The notes: generated by a model not told the origin, from the letters alone. 64,000 nucleotides of DNA from CAYWXK01 sp964462515 (GCA_964462515.1 CAYWXK010000006.1:1-64000), one strand, 5' to 3'. Positions 7,427 to 16,697 are shown, counted from the stretch's first letter. A program made the numbers and translations.

Positions 7427-10237
7427 TTACTTAGTCGCGGTTCCAGATAATATTTCCGGCAGGTCTGATGGGTTGTATGAAACAGCCCAAGACCATTTAC
7501 CGAAACCGCCTTTGTCGTTAACGGCTCTTATCCATTCGTCCAAAAATTCACGCTTTGTTTTATCCTGTTGGGTGTCTTGACCTTTAGTTTCAATGACAAT
7601 GAAATTAACGGATTTGAGAAAGATAAGAAAATCCGGCCTGTATTTTTTTATTACACCTTTGAAAGTATAAAGTATCTCGAAGCCAAGATGGTCATTTTTG
7701 GCCCACGCCTTCACGTTCTCATTACGGTCGAGATGAAAAGCTTCCGATGCTTCCCAAGTGCTATCAAATACGCAAAAGTTTATGTGTGATTTCTTTGTGT
7801 ACTCGCAGGGCTTTCCGGTGTACCAGGTTCTCATATCGCTGGTCGAGCGAATGGGATGGTCACGGTCAAAAACCGGTTCTAAAGTTTCAACGTTATCGTG
7901 CCTGATAGCATCGGCGATATGCTGGACAACTTTGTTCATATTAAGGGTTATAATGATTCGGCGTCGCAACTCATCTTGATGAAACAGGGATGGCAGAATT
8001 TGGACCTTGTTAGCAGAAATAAATTGCTCAACAATGCGGATTAACTGAGCCAGCAGGTATTCCTTATTTCCCTTCCAATTTTTTTGTATCTGGTCATAGT
8101 TGTCTCTGGCTGCTTCAAAAACAATTCGCTGCATCCTTTGTTCATGACCTAACCTTTCAAGGTCAATTTGTGCAATCTTCGTAATGTCGGGTTTGCCATC
8201 AACTATCGGGGCTAATTCTGCAATCTGTGCTGTTTCAAAGGCATTAAGCTCTAATGGTTCTACCTTGTCCCATTGCAAAGTTAGCTGTGGTCGATATACA
8301 CGGTCAATACGGATAACATTTGGCCAGTTGATTTCAAATTCTTTCTTTTCGTTCACCGGCTCAATTGCCGTTTTCGCAGTCGGCGGAGGTGGGGGAGGAC
8401 CATCCTGTTCTTCGTGCGGGAGGAACGTAAAGGGCACACCAAAGATATTCACGTATTCAGCAGTGAACATATCACTTCCCGGCTGCATATCATAGGAGGT
8501 TCTGCGAAGACCTCTGCCAATAACCTGCTCACAAAGTAACTGACTTGTGAACGCGCGCAGACCCATAATGTGGGTTACAGTTTTGGCATCCCAGCCCTCT
8601 GAAAGCATACCAACTGAAATGACCTTCTGGATTTGCTCTCCGGGCTGGCCCTTCTTGCCTACCGTATCGACAGTCTTCCTTAACTGTTCGGCCAAATCTT
8701 TTTTAGTCAATTTCTTTTTGGGTTCTTCGGTTTCTTCTGATTCCTCATCATAGTCACCGCTCAATGGCAGGGCCTCCTCCTGGGCTTCGGCCATCTCCAG
8801 CACTTTTGAATCAATGTGAAGTATCCGCTCTGGTATGCAAAGCTGCTCGATGCGTATTTTCTTGCGGTCAAAAGCATATTTGATACGGGCAGCGGTATAT
8901 GTCGTATTTGTAACCGTAATCATTACCGGCGGCGTTGTAAGATGTGGGCTTTCTTTCCAGTTTTCAGCGGTTTTAAGCCAGTCGATTCCCAAGAGGTAGT
9001 AGGCATTTATCACTAAGTCGGGAAGCGGTTCGTGAGGTTCGGCCTTGCGATTTATGTCATCTTTGACCTCCGGGGCCTGATAGATATGATAGAGTTTTGA
9101 TTTATATGTTTTAGCATCGGGTAAGGCATCATCTCTAACCACCACACGCGGGGTCTTAACCAGTCCAGACTCAATCGCATCATTCAGTCCAAAATCGCCG
9201 ACTACCCATCCAAAGAGCGTCTCCTCTGAACTTTTTTTGCCTGATGGGGCGAAGGGGGTAGCAGAAAAATCAAAACAATTGAGGATACTGCGCACCTTAT
9301 GGATTCTATCGAGACCGCCTACCCAAATTGTGGCCTCCTCTGCGCTGTCTTTCATATCTCTGGTTCGTATATATTTGCCGTGAGCTTCTGGGTTGTATCG
9401 CCAGGCGTGGTGGGCCTCGTCATTTATCACAACGATGTTCTTCGCTGATGCCATATCGTCCAGAACCTCTCGCACATAAGCTTCGTCACTTTTTACGCCG
9501 CGTTTATCAACGCTGTGTTTTTTTGCGACCTGCTCTTCTGTATCCCAGTTTAGTTTGTGCCAGTTGAGAATTCTGACCTTGGCCTGTCGCAGTTTCTCAA
9601 CAAGACCAGAAGGAACAATGCTAAATTCATCGTAATAATTGCCCGAACCGAACGGCTGCAAGACCTGAAGGCGGCTTTTCACTGTCAGGCCTGGCGCTAT
9701 AACCAGAACATTCTTTGAGAACCGGGCATCCTGCGGATAAGTGAGCTTGTTGAGGACCTGCCAGGCAATAAGCATTGCCATAACGACGGTTTTGCCTGAG
9801 CCGGTTGCCATTTTTGAACAAAGTCGAACAAAATCTCCGTCTTTGGGTATATCAATTCCCACCTTTTCTGCGGCAGGAGCTTCAATAAGCCAGATAAGCG
9901 TCTCAATTGATTCGAGCTGACAAAAGAACAAGGGGTACCGCCTCTGGTCTCTATCGTGCCAGTGCTCCAACAGCCGCTTTGTTATGCCGGTTACACCCGG
10001 GTAGCTATTCTCTCGCCACGTCTTTACTCGCGGGCGGATTTGATTAACAAGCGGGAGCGGCACAAAAATCCCAGGGTCATCAAAAGACTTGGACTCAGGC
10101 GTAGCAGTTACGTAACCGGCAGGGCGTCGGCCCCGGCGTTTTTCAAAGCTTCTGGTCTGGCGGTCGTAGTGCCAGTGGAGTTTTGGCTCTTCAAACGGAG
10201 AATTGATTATCAAATGGTCTATTTTCAATTGTCCCAT
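7427..10237 (-). CDS. res: Type III restriction-modification system, Res subunit (helicase-nuclease)
   Basis: A 936-residue DNA-dependent ATPase/translocase with a C-terminal nuclease. Superfamily 2 motifs are in order: Walker A ATGSGKT (144-150), DEAH (273-276), SATP, a long linker, then VISVGMLSEGWDAKTV and QVIGRGLRR as motifs V and VI. Near the end, RPDF followed by IVIETKG supplies a PD-(D/E)xK nuclease site (about 868-885). Together with Mod, such subunits cleave DNA at a distance from two oppositely oriented unmethylated sites. It lies 8 bases downstream of a BRO-N gene and at the end of the mod-BRO-BRO-res block, all on one strand. All catalytic motifs appear intact. Confidence 0.92.
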   Translation of the reverse strand: MGQLKIDHLIINSPFEEPKLHWHYDRQTRSFEKRRGRRPAGYVTATPESKSFDDPGIFVPLPLVNQIRPRVKTWRENSYPGVTGITKRLLEHWHDRDQRRYPLFFCQLESIETLIWLIEAPAAEKVGIDIPKDGDFVRLCSKMATGSGKTVVMAMLIAWQVLNKLTYPQDARFSKNVLVIAPGLTVKSRLQVLQPFGSGNYYDEFSIVPSGLVEKLRQAKVRILNWHKLNWDTEEQVAKKHSVDKRGVKSDEAYVREVLDDMASAKNIVVINDEAHHAWRYNPEAHGKYIRTRDMKDSAEEATIWVGGLDRIHKVRSILNCFDFSATPFAPSGKKSSEETLFGWVVGDFGLNDAIESGLVKTPRVVVRDDALPDAKTYKSKLYHIYQAPEVKDDINRKAEPHEPLPDLVINAYYLLGIDWLKTAENWKESPHLTTPPVMITVTNTTYTAARIKYAFDRKKIRIEQLCIPERILHIDSKVLEMAEAQEEALPLSGDYDEESEETEEPKKKLTKKDLAEQLRKTVDTVGKKGQPGEQIQKVISVGMLSEGWDAKTVTHIMGLRAFTSQLLCEQVIGRGLRRTSYDMQPGSDMFTAEYVNIFGVPFTFLPHEEQDGPPPPPPTAKTAIEPVNEKKEFEINWPNVIRIDRVYRPQLTLQWDKVEPLELNAFETAQIAELAPIVDGKPDITKIAQIDLERLGHEQRMQRIVFEAARDNYDQIQKNWKGNKEYLLAQLIRIVEQFISANKVQILPSLFHQDELRRRIIITLNMNKVVQHIADAIRHDNVETLEPVFDRDHPIRSTSDMRTWYTGKPCEYTKKSHINFCVFDSTWEASEAFHLDRNENVKAWAKNDHLGFEILYTFKGVIKKYRPDFLIFLKSVNFIVIETKGQDTQQDKTKREFLDEWIRAVNDKGGFGKWSWAVSYNPSDLPEILSGTATK

Positions 10238-10245
10238 CGGGCGAA

Positions 10246-11076
10246 TTAGCTTTCTTTTAAGAGTTTTTTATTTTGAGGCGATTGTAGATAGTTTTGTCTC
10301 GAAACAACTCTTTTGCCGGTTTTAGATTCGAGGTCTTTTCTGGCCTTACCTGCGACCTCACCGCCCTCGTGGGCTGCGCCTTTTGCCTCGATAAAGCCCT
10401 GGGCATCCTTTGTCCGCGTGATTTCAGTGGTGGCGGCTTCGCCGAGCATTGAGAAAATCAGCTCAAGGTCGTTGAAATGGTCTCGGAGATTTTCGCGTTT
10501 GAGACCTTTGAGGCGTTTGTATTGGGAAGGCGTCAGGCCGAAGGCCGCCTTTGATATTTCGGCGGTGAGGATGGCGTATTCGGCTTCTTCTTTGACGCGA
10601 CGTTTTTTCCACTCATCGGTAAGCTCTTCACGGATGGCAATGCCCCGCATGCGTTTTTCAATCCAGTTGTCGGAGTAGCCCTTGGCCTTATAAATGGCGC
10701 GGGTCCTTTTTGTGGCGAGCTCAGGGTCTTCTATTTCCTGGACTCGTTCGTAACCGACCCTTGCGAGCCAGCGTTTGAAGGGTTCGGCTTTGGGGCTGGG
10801 TATTGACTGAATAATGCGGAACATCGTTTCCGTATTAGCCATATCCGTCAGTCGCATTTTACCATCGGCAGCGGGCATTTTGAAAGCGTTACATTTTGTA
10901 ACGGTTTGGTCTGCGCCCTCGTCTTTGAGGCGTTTTTTCAGCACCCGCCAGTAAACAGCCGGGTTTTCACTGTCGGTCAACGCTGCGATGACGTCCACAA
11001 CAGAAAACAACCATTCGTTCGCTTCAAGAACTCGACGAATCTCTTTTCCTCGAAACACCACAATCTTATTGTCCAT
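10246..11076 (-). CDS. BRO-N domain protein inside the Type III RM locus
   Basis: 276 residues. The first 100 are a BRO/antirepressor-type N-terminal DNA-binding domain: VVFRGKEIRRVLEANEWLFSVVDV and ALTDSENPAVYWRVLKKRL, then DGKMRLTDMANTETMFRIIQSI and KRWLARVGYERVQEI. The C-terminal half is helical and basic (WIEKRMRGIAIREEL, SQYKRLKGLKRENLRDH) and ends in a Lys-rich tail. BRO-N proteins come from phages and large DNA viruses, and chromosomal copies occur in defence islands. The ATG overlaps the stop of the preceding BRO-N gene and lies 8 bases before res, so it belongs to the RM operon. A regulatory role is plausible but unproven. Confidence 0.8.
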   Translation of the reverse strand: MDNKIVVFRGKEIRRVLEANEWLFSVVDVIAALTDSENPAVYWRVLKKRLKDEGADQTVTKCNAFKMPAADGKMRLTDMANTETMFRIIQSIPSPKAEPFKRWLARVGYERVQEIEDPELATKRTRAIYKAKGYSDNWIEKRMRGIAIREELTDEWKKRRVKEEAEYAILTAEISKAAFGLTPSQYKRLKGLKRENLRDHFNDLELIFSMLGEAATTEITRTKDAQGFIEAKGAAHEGGEVAGKARKDLESKTGKRVVSRQNYLQSPQNKKLLKES

Positions 11077-11344
11077 AAATTGCCTTTCTGTTCTGGCCGT
11101 CTTCGGTCTTGACTACAAGGGGGGTGGCAATTTGCCCCCACACTTTCAGTTGTCCGATTTTTTCGGACACCTCAAAATAACCCTCTTTTATGAGTTTTTT
11201 CTTGAGGTCATTCCAGTATTTGCGGGGTCTTTCGTTGCCAGTCAGGGCCTCGATAATATCCGTTATCGAGAACCACCATTCGTTGTTGTGGATGGCCTTG
11301 CGAACCTCCTTGCCTCTGAAAACCGCGATTTTTGTCGTTTCCAT
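11066..11344 (-). CDS. Short BRO-N domain protein (truncated paralogue)
   Basis: 92 residues from METTKIAVFRGKEVRKAIHN; an upstream codon would add three residues. It matches the first two thirds of the following BRO-N domain (same FRGKE, WWFSITDIIEAL and YWNDLKKKL blocks). It then diverges after EKIGQLK and stops, so it lacks the second half of BRO-N and the C-terminal domain. Its stop overlaps the next gene's start, so translation is probably coupled. It may be a decayed duplicate or a minimal DNA-binding form. Just after the mod stop, near 11470, there is another ATGGAAACGACAAACATCGC, a duplicate of this gene's start that soon hits a stop, which supports local duplication. Confidence 0.65.
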   Translation of the reverse strand: METTKIAVFRGKEVRKAIHNNEWWFSITDIIEALTGNERPRKYWNDLKKKLIKEGYFEVSEKIGQLKVWGQIATPLVVKTEDGQNRKAIYGQ

Positions 11345-11467
11345 ACTGTTCAATCCTTTCAGTTACCACCTCTATCATCAGTTGTCGACAAAGTGTCGAT
11401 AACTCAACGCCGGACGATTCCTTTTCCCGCCTTTTCATCCCGTACCAGCGATGTTTGTCGTTTCCAT

Positions 11468-14053
11468 TTATAACTCCATTATTCTCAGACTTTCAATGCC
11501 TCTATCGTCGATGATTTTTACGGCGATGCGCTTGTTGTCGCCTGCGGCAAAGGGAAGCGATACAGTTCCGCGATATGCCTCGATTAGTTCCGGGTCGATT
11601 TCGGCTTTGAGATTTCTGGCCAGACGTGCCCAGCCCTGGTCTTGGTCTGCCATAGGGAAAAAGACCTGACGGGGGTATAAACTTCTGCCATCATAGTCGG
11701 TATCGAGAAGCCACATAGCGATTTTTTCGGTGCCGCCGGAGTCGATATTGCCGGTCCGCGTGTTGTAATAGTCGAAGCCGAGGACTTCGACCTGATACCA
11801 GGTTTGAGATTGCCCGCCTTCGCGTGAAGGTACGGCGGGTCTGCGCTGCGCTACGACTTCGGCGGGAATGACTTTCAGTTGCACATCCGGCTGGCCAATG
11901 AGCCAGAAGGACTCGTTGCTGGAGCGTTTCTTTTTCAAATCGTCTGTGAGCAAATCGGCGTTCATTTGCGCCTTTAGCAGCGCAACACCCGGCCAATCGG
12001 TTTCATCTATATCCTTGGCTGCCTCAGGGTCAAACTGAAAGGCGGCAAAGACGACTATTTTGGGTGTCGGAACGAGAAGCTGTGCTTCCTCTATGGCTAA
12101 GGCCACCTGTCTTTGCTCTAAGGGTGCGTGCTCTGGGCCAAAAGATATTACCACCCTTTGTGGTTTATCTTCTTTTGTCTCGGCATCGGCGTGCAGCCAG
12201 CGGGTGCCGCCTACGGGTTCGACACGGGAGAATTCTATCTTTTGGCCGCCTTTGCCACGAATGCCGGTTTTAAGCAGTTCGTCGCGCCACTCGGCCTGGC
12301 GTAATGTCTCACCGCTACGCACAATAGAGGCGTCGGGGGCAAGCGGAGTCTGGATTCCCGCCTGCGCGGGAATGACAGAGGACGTTTCGGGGGGAGATTC
12401 GAGGAGGGGTTTGACAACGGGGGCGGGGACGGCTTCGACTGTGAATGGGCCTGTAACGCGAGCCCTGGAATTATCAATAAACGGCTGGTCGTAAAGCGTT
12501 TCCTCACCCGGCGGTTCGTTGTTGGCGATGGATTTTAAGGTAACGTGCGGGACGGTTTTATATTTGAAACCGCTGGCAACACCTTCGCTTTCGTGAGCAA
12601 GCTGGTAGTAATCAAACAGTGGCGTCATCAAACGCTGCTTTGCAAGTGTAATCGCAACGCGGGATGTATCGCAGGTGAGCCAGCGTCTGCCCCACTGCTC
12701 TGCGACATAAGCAGTCGTCCCGCTGCCGCAAGTCAGGTCAAAAACCAAATCACCCGGGTCAGTCGTCATAAGAAGACACCTCTGTATAGGCAATTCCGAT
12801 GTTTGAACAACATAATCTTTATTTATTTCTGGCCCTGTATCGTTCCAGCTTGAAGTAAGTTCAACATATGGAAAATCATCAAAAAATGCTATTGAGCGCA
12901 AAACGTTTTTGCTTTCAAAAATTCTTTTATTTTGCACTAATCTATCAAATCCTTCATCAGAGTGTCGCCAGTGCATTCCCGGAGGAATAGACCATTTCTT
13001 ATGGTTGAATTCTCTTTCTTTATTGTTACCAGTTCCTTTCGAATGCATAGGTAAGGTAGAAAAAAAACGATTTCCTTCTTTTACAAATTTGGGTTCTTTT
13101 TTTTCTTCGTCAGTTAATGGCCGTCGTATTCCATTTCTCTCTTCAACATAAGAGAAGATGGAAGTGTCCAATTCTTGAGGATGGAAAAGCCGTCTAAACT
13201 TGATCTTTTCATTTTCTTTAGCGTACCAGATGAGAAAATCTGTTATTTGTGGAAGTCCATGAGCTTTCTTTGTTCCACCCGTCACTTTAAAAGGTATTAT
13301 CCCAATAAAATTGCCGACCCCAAAAACCTCATCCATTAATTCCTTTAGATGATGAACATTTTCATCCGAGATTTGGACGAAGATTGAGCCGGATTCGGAG
13401 AGGAGTTCGCGGGCGAGCAGGAGGCGGTCACGGAGGTAGGCGAGGTAGGAATGGATGCCGAGTTCCCAGGTATCGCGGAATGCGCGTATTTGTTCGGGTT
13501 CTGCGGTGAGGTCTTCGTCTTTACCATCTTTGACATCGCGCTTGTTGATAAAGGGCTGGAAGTTTGAGCCGTATTTTATGCCGTAAGGCGGGTCAATATA
13601 GACCATCTGGACGTGGCCGGCCAGACCTTCTTTTTCGAGGAGCGAGTTCATAACCAAAAGCGAATCGCCTGCGATGAGGCGATTAGACCAGTTGTGGGCG
13701 TGTTTGTAGAATTGTATGGCATCCCGCAAGGGGGGATTTTCTTCAAGAGAATCGAAAAGACCCGGCTGCTGGGAGCCGTTTTTCTTTCGAACTGCCTCGA
13801 TGATTGTCTTTGGGTCTATTCGCTCGTGGACGTGAAGGGAAACGGTGGGGACCTCAAACGAAGTATGCTCCGCTTTTCCTGCCCAGACTAACTGCGGGTC
13901 AAGATGTTCGTCATACTGATATTTCGTCTTCTTGCCAGATTCCGGGTCGGTCTGCGGCGTAACTAATCCCACCGGCGGATTATTAAGCCGTTTTTTGTCC
14001 TTATGGTCATATTGCTCGATGGGTTTTTTGGGTTGTTTGTTGCGTTTTGCCAT
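11468..14053 (-). CDS. mod: Type III restriction-modification system, Mod subunit (adenine methyltransferase)
   Basis: 861 residues from ATG 14053 (MAKRNKQPKK); a longer frame to 14311 is made of repeat DNA and is rejected. Catalytic motif IV DPPYG is at about 154-158, followed by the target-recognition region and then the SAM motif DLTCGSGTTAYVAEQ. This is the beta-class order typical of Mod, which methylates N6 of adenine and gives the complex its sequence specificity. The C-terminal part (LLDTDYDGRSLYPRQVFFP) matches the tail of BPTD_3080-type Mod proteins. Around residue 560 the frame contains VIPAQAGIQT, encoded by a palindromic repeat annotated separately. The gene starts the mod-BRO-BRO-res block. 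Confidence 0.92.
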   Translation of the reverse strand: MAKRNKQPKKPIEQYDHKDKKRLNNPPVGLVTPQTDPESGKKTKYQYDEHLDPQLVWAGKAEHTSFEVPTVSLHVHERIDPKTIIEAVRKKNGSQQPGLFDSLEENPPLRDAIQFYKHAHNWSNRLIAGDSLLVMNSLLEKEGLAGHVQMVYIDPPYGIKYGSNFQPFINKRDVKDGKDEDLTAEPEQIRAFRDTWELGIHSYLAYLRDRLLLARELLSESGSIFVQISDENVHHLKELMDEVFGVGNFIGIIPFKVTGGTKKAHGLPQITDFLIWYAKENEKIKFRRLFHPQELDTSIFSYVEERNGIRRPLTDEEKKEPKFVKEGNRFFSTLPMHSKGTGNNKEREFNHKKWSIPPGMHWRHSDEGFDRLVQNKRIFESKNVLRSIAFFDDFPYVELTSSWNDTGPEINKDYVVQTSELPIQRCLLMTTDPGDLVFDLTCGSGTTAYVAEQWGRRWLTCDTSRVAITLAKQRLMTPLFDYYQLAHESEGVASGFKYKTVPHVTLKSIANNEPPGEETLYDQPFIDNSRARVTGPFTVEAVPAPVVKPLLESPPETSSVIPAQAGIQTPLAPDASIVRSGETLRQAEWRDELLKTGIRGKGGQKIEFSRVEPVGGTRWLHADAETKEDKPQRVVISFGPEHAPLEQRQVALAIEEAQLLVPTPKIVVFAAFQFDPEAAKDIDETDWPGVALLKAQMNADLLTDDLKKKRSSNESFWLIGQPDVQLKVIPAEVVAQRRPAVPSREGGQSQTWYQVEVLGFDYYNTRTGNIDSGGTEKIAMWLLDTDYDGRSLYPRQVFFPMADQDQGWARLARNLKAEIDPELIEAYRGTVSLPFAAGDNKRIAVKIIDDRGIESLRIMEL
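12354..12373. repeat. dRS3-like palindrome inside mod
   Basis: A perfect 8-bp inverted repeat ATTCCCGC/GCGGGAAT with a 4-nt loop, read on the mod strand as VIPAQAGIQ. The same peptide is the familiar translation of ATTCCC-N-GGGAAT elements in several bacterial genomes. Here it is in frame in a poorly conserved linker. Related ATTCC...GGAAT arms occur at 23764-23808 and 25344-25388. Confidence 0.75.
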
Positions 14054-14602
14054 CTTTTCATTCCGCCATAGAAGAGTGTGTTTTGAGAGAATTGGTGGGC
14101 TGAAGCCCACCCTACCTTTACTAAAAGAAATTATAAAGGAATTTCGGGCAGGGGCAAGAAGAATATCGAATGTCGAATGTCGAATATCGAATGTAGAAGG
14201 CAAGAGACCCTTCGACGCGCTGCGCTTGCTCAGGGCGGCTTCGCCGTTTTCGATTGCAATAAGGACCCCGAAGCAGGCTTCGGGACTAAGCAAATCCCCG
14301 GCCACAGCCATACGACTTCGCTCAGGGCAGGCTATGCGTGAATGACATTGCTAAACCATTCGATATACCCATTATAAAAGGCGGTTGGGGAGTTTTTTCA
14401 TTGATTATTGAGAGCGGAAGATTTCAATACGAACCATAAGGGGCGTAATAGGATATATGAACATACAATCAATTAAAAAGCCAGGATTTGCTGACTAGTC
14501 TGAAAAAAAGGCGATTTTGTGCAGGTGATTCAGGTAATTTGCTGATTTTTGCAATAAAACAAGCATATAAGGCGTCTGTATTTGTGTGAAAAGTGCTTAA
14601 GT
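14054..14602. other. Repeat-filled spacer between mod and the sigma operon
   Basis: Contains a REP-like hairpin GGTGGGCT/AGCCCACC (14094-14111) followed by CTACC, a degenerate tandem tract of ATCGAATGTCGA units (14160-14203), and two TTCGAC...GCTCAGGGC repeat copies (14208-14240, 14313-14335). The last 200 bases are AT-rich and must hold the promoter of the sigma-factor operon, but no convincing -35/-10 pair is seen. Confidence 0.5.
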
Positions 14603-15142
14603 ATGATAAAGAACGATGAGCTGGCTTCGATAATAAACGGCTGTAAAAACGGCGACGGTGAGTGCTTTTCGCGGATAGTTGATATTTATAGCAGCCGATG
14701 CTTTGGTTATTTTTACCGCTTGACGGCCAACAGCGATATTAGCGATGAGCTGCTTAGTGAGCTATTTACCAAGCTGGTAGAAAAGATTGGTTCTTACAAG
14801 GGAGGCTCTTTTGAGAGCTGGCTTTTCAGGATAGCAACGAATATTTTTAACGACCATTTGAGGGCAAAGCAGCGGCGGAAGAAAATGGTGGAAGTGCTTA
14901 TGACCAGAAGAGAAGAGCTTGAGGAAGTTATGGAGTCAAAGAAGTCTGAGGGTGAGGTAGCCGATAGATTACAGGTGCAGCTTGCGAGGCTCGATGTAGG
15001 GACGCGGGAGCTGATAATGCTGCGGTTTTATTCGCAATTAAGTCTTAAAGAGATAGCCCATATGCGGTCTGAGCCGATAGGAACGACGTTGTCGAAACTG
15101 CATCGTGGGTTAAAGAGGTTGCGTGAATTGATGGGGTGCTAA
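14603..15142 (+). CDS. Sigma-70 family (ECF-like) RNA polymerase sigma factor
   Basis: 179 residues from ATG 14603 (MIKNDELASI); a TTG at 14582 would add MCEKCLS and has an AAGGCG site upstream, so the start is uncertain. Region 2 is seen as FSRIVDIYSSRCFGYFYRLT and the aromatic-rich SFESWLFRIATNIFNDHLR, which binds and melts the -10. Region 4 is the helix-turn-helix SLKEIAHMRSEPIGTTLSKL. There is no sigma-1 or sigma-3 region, as in ECF factors. The next gene begins right after its stop (TAAATG), so the three genes to 16584 form one operon. Confidence 0.88.
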   Translation: MIKNDELASIINGCKNGDGECFSRIVDIYSSRCFGYFYRLTANSDISDELLSELFTKLVEKIGSYKGGSFESWLFRIATNIFNDHLRAKQRRKKMVEVLMTRREELEEVMESKKSEGEVADRLQVQLARLDVGTRELIMLRFYSQLSLKEIAHMRSEPIGTTLSKLHRGLKRLRELMGC

Positions 15143-15676
15143 ATGCGTGGTCCAGAAAAAGAAGATTTGAGGGAGCTGTTCGAGAGGTTCGCAGGAGCCG
15201 AACAGGCGAAAGAGGCAGTTGAGGACATTTTGAAGGGTGAGCAAATTCTGCGTGATAATCCTGCGCCCGAGCCGGATGCAAGACTTATTGTCAGTATAAA
15301 GGCTCAAATTGCCAAAGAATTGGCATTAAGACGAGCGAAGGCGTCGAGATGGACGTTCTATAGGGTGGCAGCAGTGGCGGCGGTAATTGTTGTTTTTGCG
15401 AGTATAGGGATAAAACTAATTCACAGGGAAGGCGAAACGGGACAAGTGTATGTTTCGTCAATAATGCCTGCGGCAATCTGGGAGAGTGCAAACATTACGG
15501 TTGACGACACACGGCTGGGTATTTTATCTGCTGCGGTTGAAGAGATTGAAAATGAGTTTACGCACCTTCAGGAAGGCAAGAACGGCAGGAACGGCGAGAA
15601 AACGATAGAAGAGCTGGAAACGGAATTAATAGATATTAATAGCGATTATGGGAAGGGACAATTTGTATGGATGTGA
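15143..15676 (+). CDS. Single-pass membrane protein, probable anti-sigma factor
   Basis: 177 residues. About 70 soluble, acidic, helical residues come first, then a basic stretch (RRAKASRW), one TM segment (VAAVAAVIVVFASIGIKLI, about 74-92), and an 85-residue domain on the far side of the membrane. This is the layout of anti-sigma factors that hold an ECF sigma at the membrane, and the gene directly abuts the sigma gene. No zinc anti-sigma HxxxCxxC motif is present, so the identification rests on position and topology. It overlaps the next gene by 10 bases. Confidence 0.65.
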   Translation: MRGPEKEDLRELFERFAGAEQAKEAVEDILKGEQILRDNPAPEPDARLIVSIKAQIAKELALRRAKASRWTFYRVAAVAAVIVVFASIGIKLIHREGETGQVYVSSIMPAAIWESANITVDDTRLGILSAAVEEIENEFTHLQEGKNGRNGEKTIEELETELIDINSDYGKGQFVWM

Positions 15677-16584
15677 GCCGGAAGATATGTTTAGCAGTGG
15701 TGATATTATTAACTGCGACTGCTGTGCTTTGTTATGCACAGAATCAAAAGAGCGATGAGAAAAAAGGGGAGGAAAAGTCGGATATCTGGAAAGAATCTGA
15801 AGGTGGACCCGGCAGGCCAGAAGGGCGAGGTGGGCCTGGATTCTTTGAGCCACCGAGAGAACCTGAAGGTGGGCGAGGGGGCCGTGGTAGGCCGAGACCC
15901 TTTGAGCTGTCGGACGAAATGATTAAGCGAGTGCTGGATTCTATCGCGAAAAAGGACCCGGCGAAGGCAAAGGAATTGGCAAAGCTGAGAGAGAAAGACC
16001 CTAATCAGTTCGAGGTTGAGCTTCGCACATCCGGGCGGGAGGAGTTCGGCAAGATATTCAGAGAACAGATGGAGTCGATGAGACAAAAGTGGCAGGCGGA
16101 ATATATTGAATTCCTGGAGAAGAATTTCCCACAAGAAGCAGAGGACCTCAAGAAACATAAAGATAAAGACCCTGAGGTTTATTCGAGGAGATTCGAACTG
16201 AGTATGAGACGATTCGGGACAATCTTCCGGGCATCGAGGGAAAATCCTGAATTGGCTGCGATACTGAAGGAGGATCTGGAGCTTAGAGACAAAGTGGATG
16301 GGTTAGTGAAGAAGATAAAAGATACGAAAAAGGAAGAGGAAAAGAAAAAGTTGATGGCAGAGCTGCGAGAAGTTGCAAGCGACAGGTATGATTTGATTGT
16401 AAGGCAAAAGGAAATAGAATACGAGCGACTTCTTAAAAGACTCGAGGAATTGAAAAAAGAGGTCGAGGAAAATAAGGCGGAGATTACTAAATGGAAGGAC
16501 CCAAAAGTCAGAGGCGAGAACATTAAGAAGCGTATCGAGGATTTGATAAAGGGACTGCCACCGCCGCCGTTCAAGTGGGACTAA
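15667..16584 (+). CDS. Exported coiled-coil protein of the sigma operon
   Basis: 305 residues with a signal peptide (ICLAVVILLTATAVLCYAQ). A Gly/Pro/Arg-rich linker containing GGRGGRGRPRPF follows, then about 220 residues of almost pure charged helix with coiled-coil spacing. It ends in GLPPPPFKWD. The charged helical body recalls periplasmic Spy/CpxP or heavy-metal-sensor proteins that inform anti-sigma factors, but no LTxxQ motif is evident. It is the last gene of the operon and is followed by a strong terminator. A sensor or effector of the sigma pathway is the natural inference. Confidence 0.7.
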   Translation: MDVSRKICLAVVILLTATAVLCYAQNQKSDEKKGEEKSDIWKESEGGPGRPEGRGGPGFFEPPREPEGGRGGRGRPRPFELSDEMIKRVLDSIAKKDPAKAKELAKLREKDPNQFEVELRTSGREEFGKIFREQMESMRQKWQAEYIEFLEKNFPQEAEDLKKHKDKDPEVYSRRFELSMRRFGTIFRASRENPELAAILKEDLELRDKVDGLVKKIKDTKKEEEKKKLMAELREVASDRYDLIVRQKEIEYERLLKRLEELKKEVEENKAEITKWKDPKVRGENIKKRIEDLIKGLPPPPFKWD

Positions 16585-16644
16585 CTCGTGGCTCGTCTCT
16601 CGTCGCTCGTATTTCGTAAAAAAGAATAGTGGTAATTAAGTTAG

Positions 16645-16678
16645 AAAGGCCTTGTGGGTTGTCCACAAGGCCTTTTTT
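16645..16678. terminator. Strong Rho-independent terminator
   Basis: AAGGCCTTGTGG pairs perfectly with CCACAAGGCCTT (5-nt loop) and is followed by a T-run on the plus strand. It ends the sigma operon. The left-hand A-run also makes it usable from the minus strand, where the rhomboid gene ends at 16698. Confidence 0.9.
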
Positions 16679-16697
16679 ATGCGCATCCGAGCTGAAT

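Noticed and set aside
11208..11438. Minus-strand frame starting MKRREKESSGVELSTLCRQL
   Set aside because: It overlaps the short BRO-N gene in another frame and has no ribosome site, although its first 30 residues look plausible. Left unannotated as probably a remnant.
14054..14311. N-terminal extension of Mod by 86 residues
   Set aside because: The extension is translated from a REP-like hairpin and an ATCGAATGTCGA tract and does not look like Mod. MAKRNKQPKK at 14053 is a better start.
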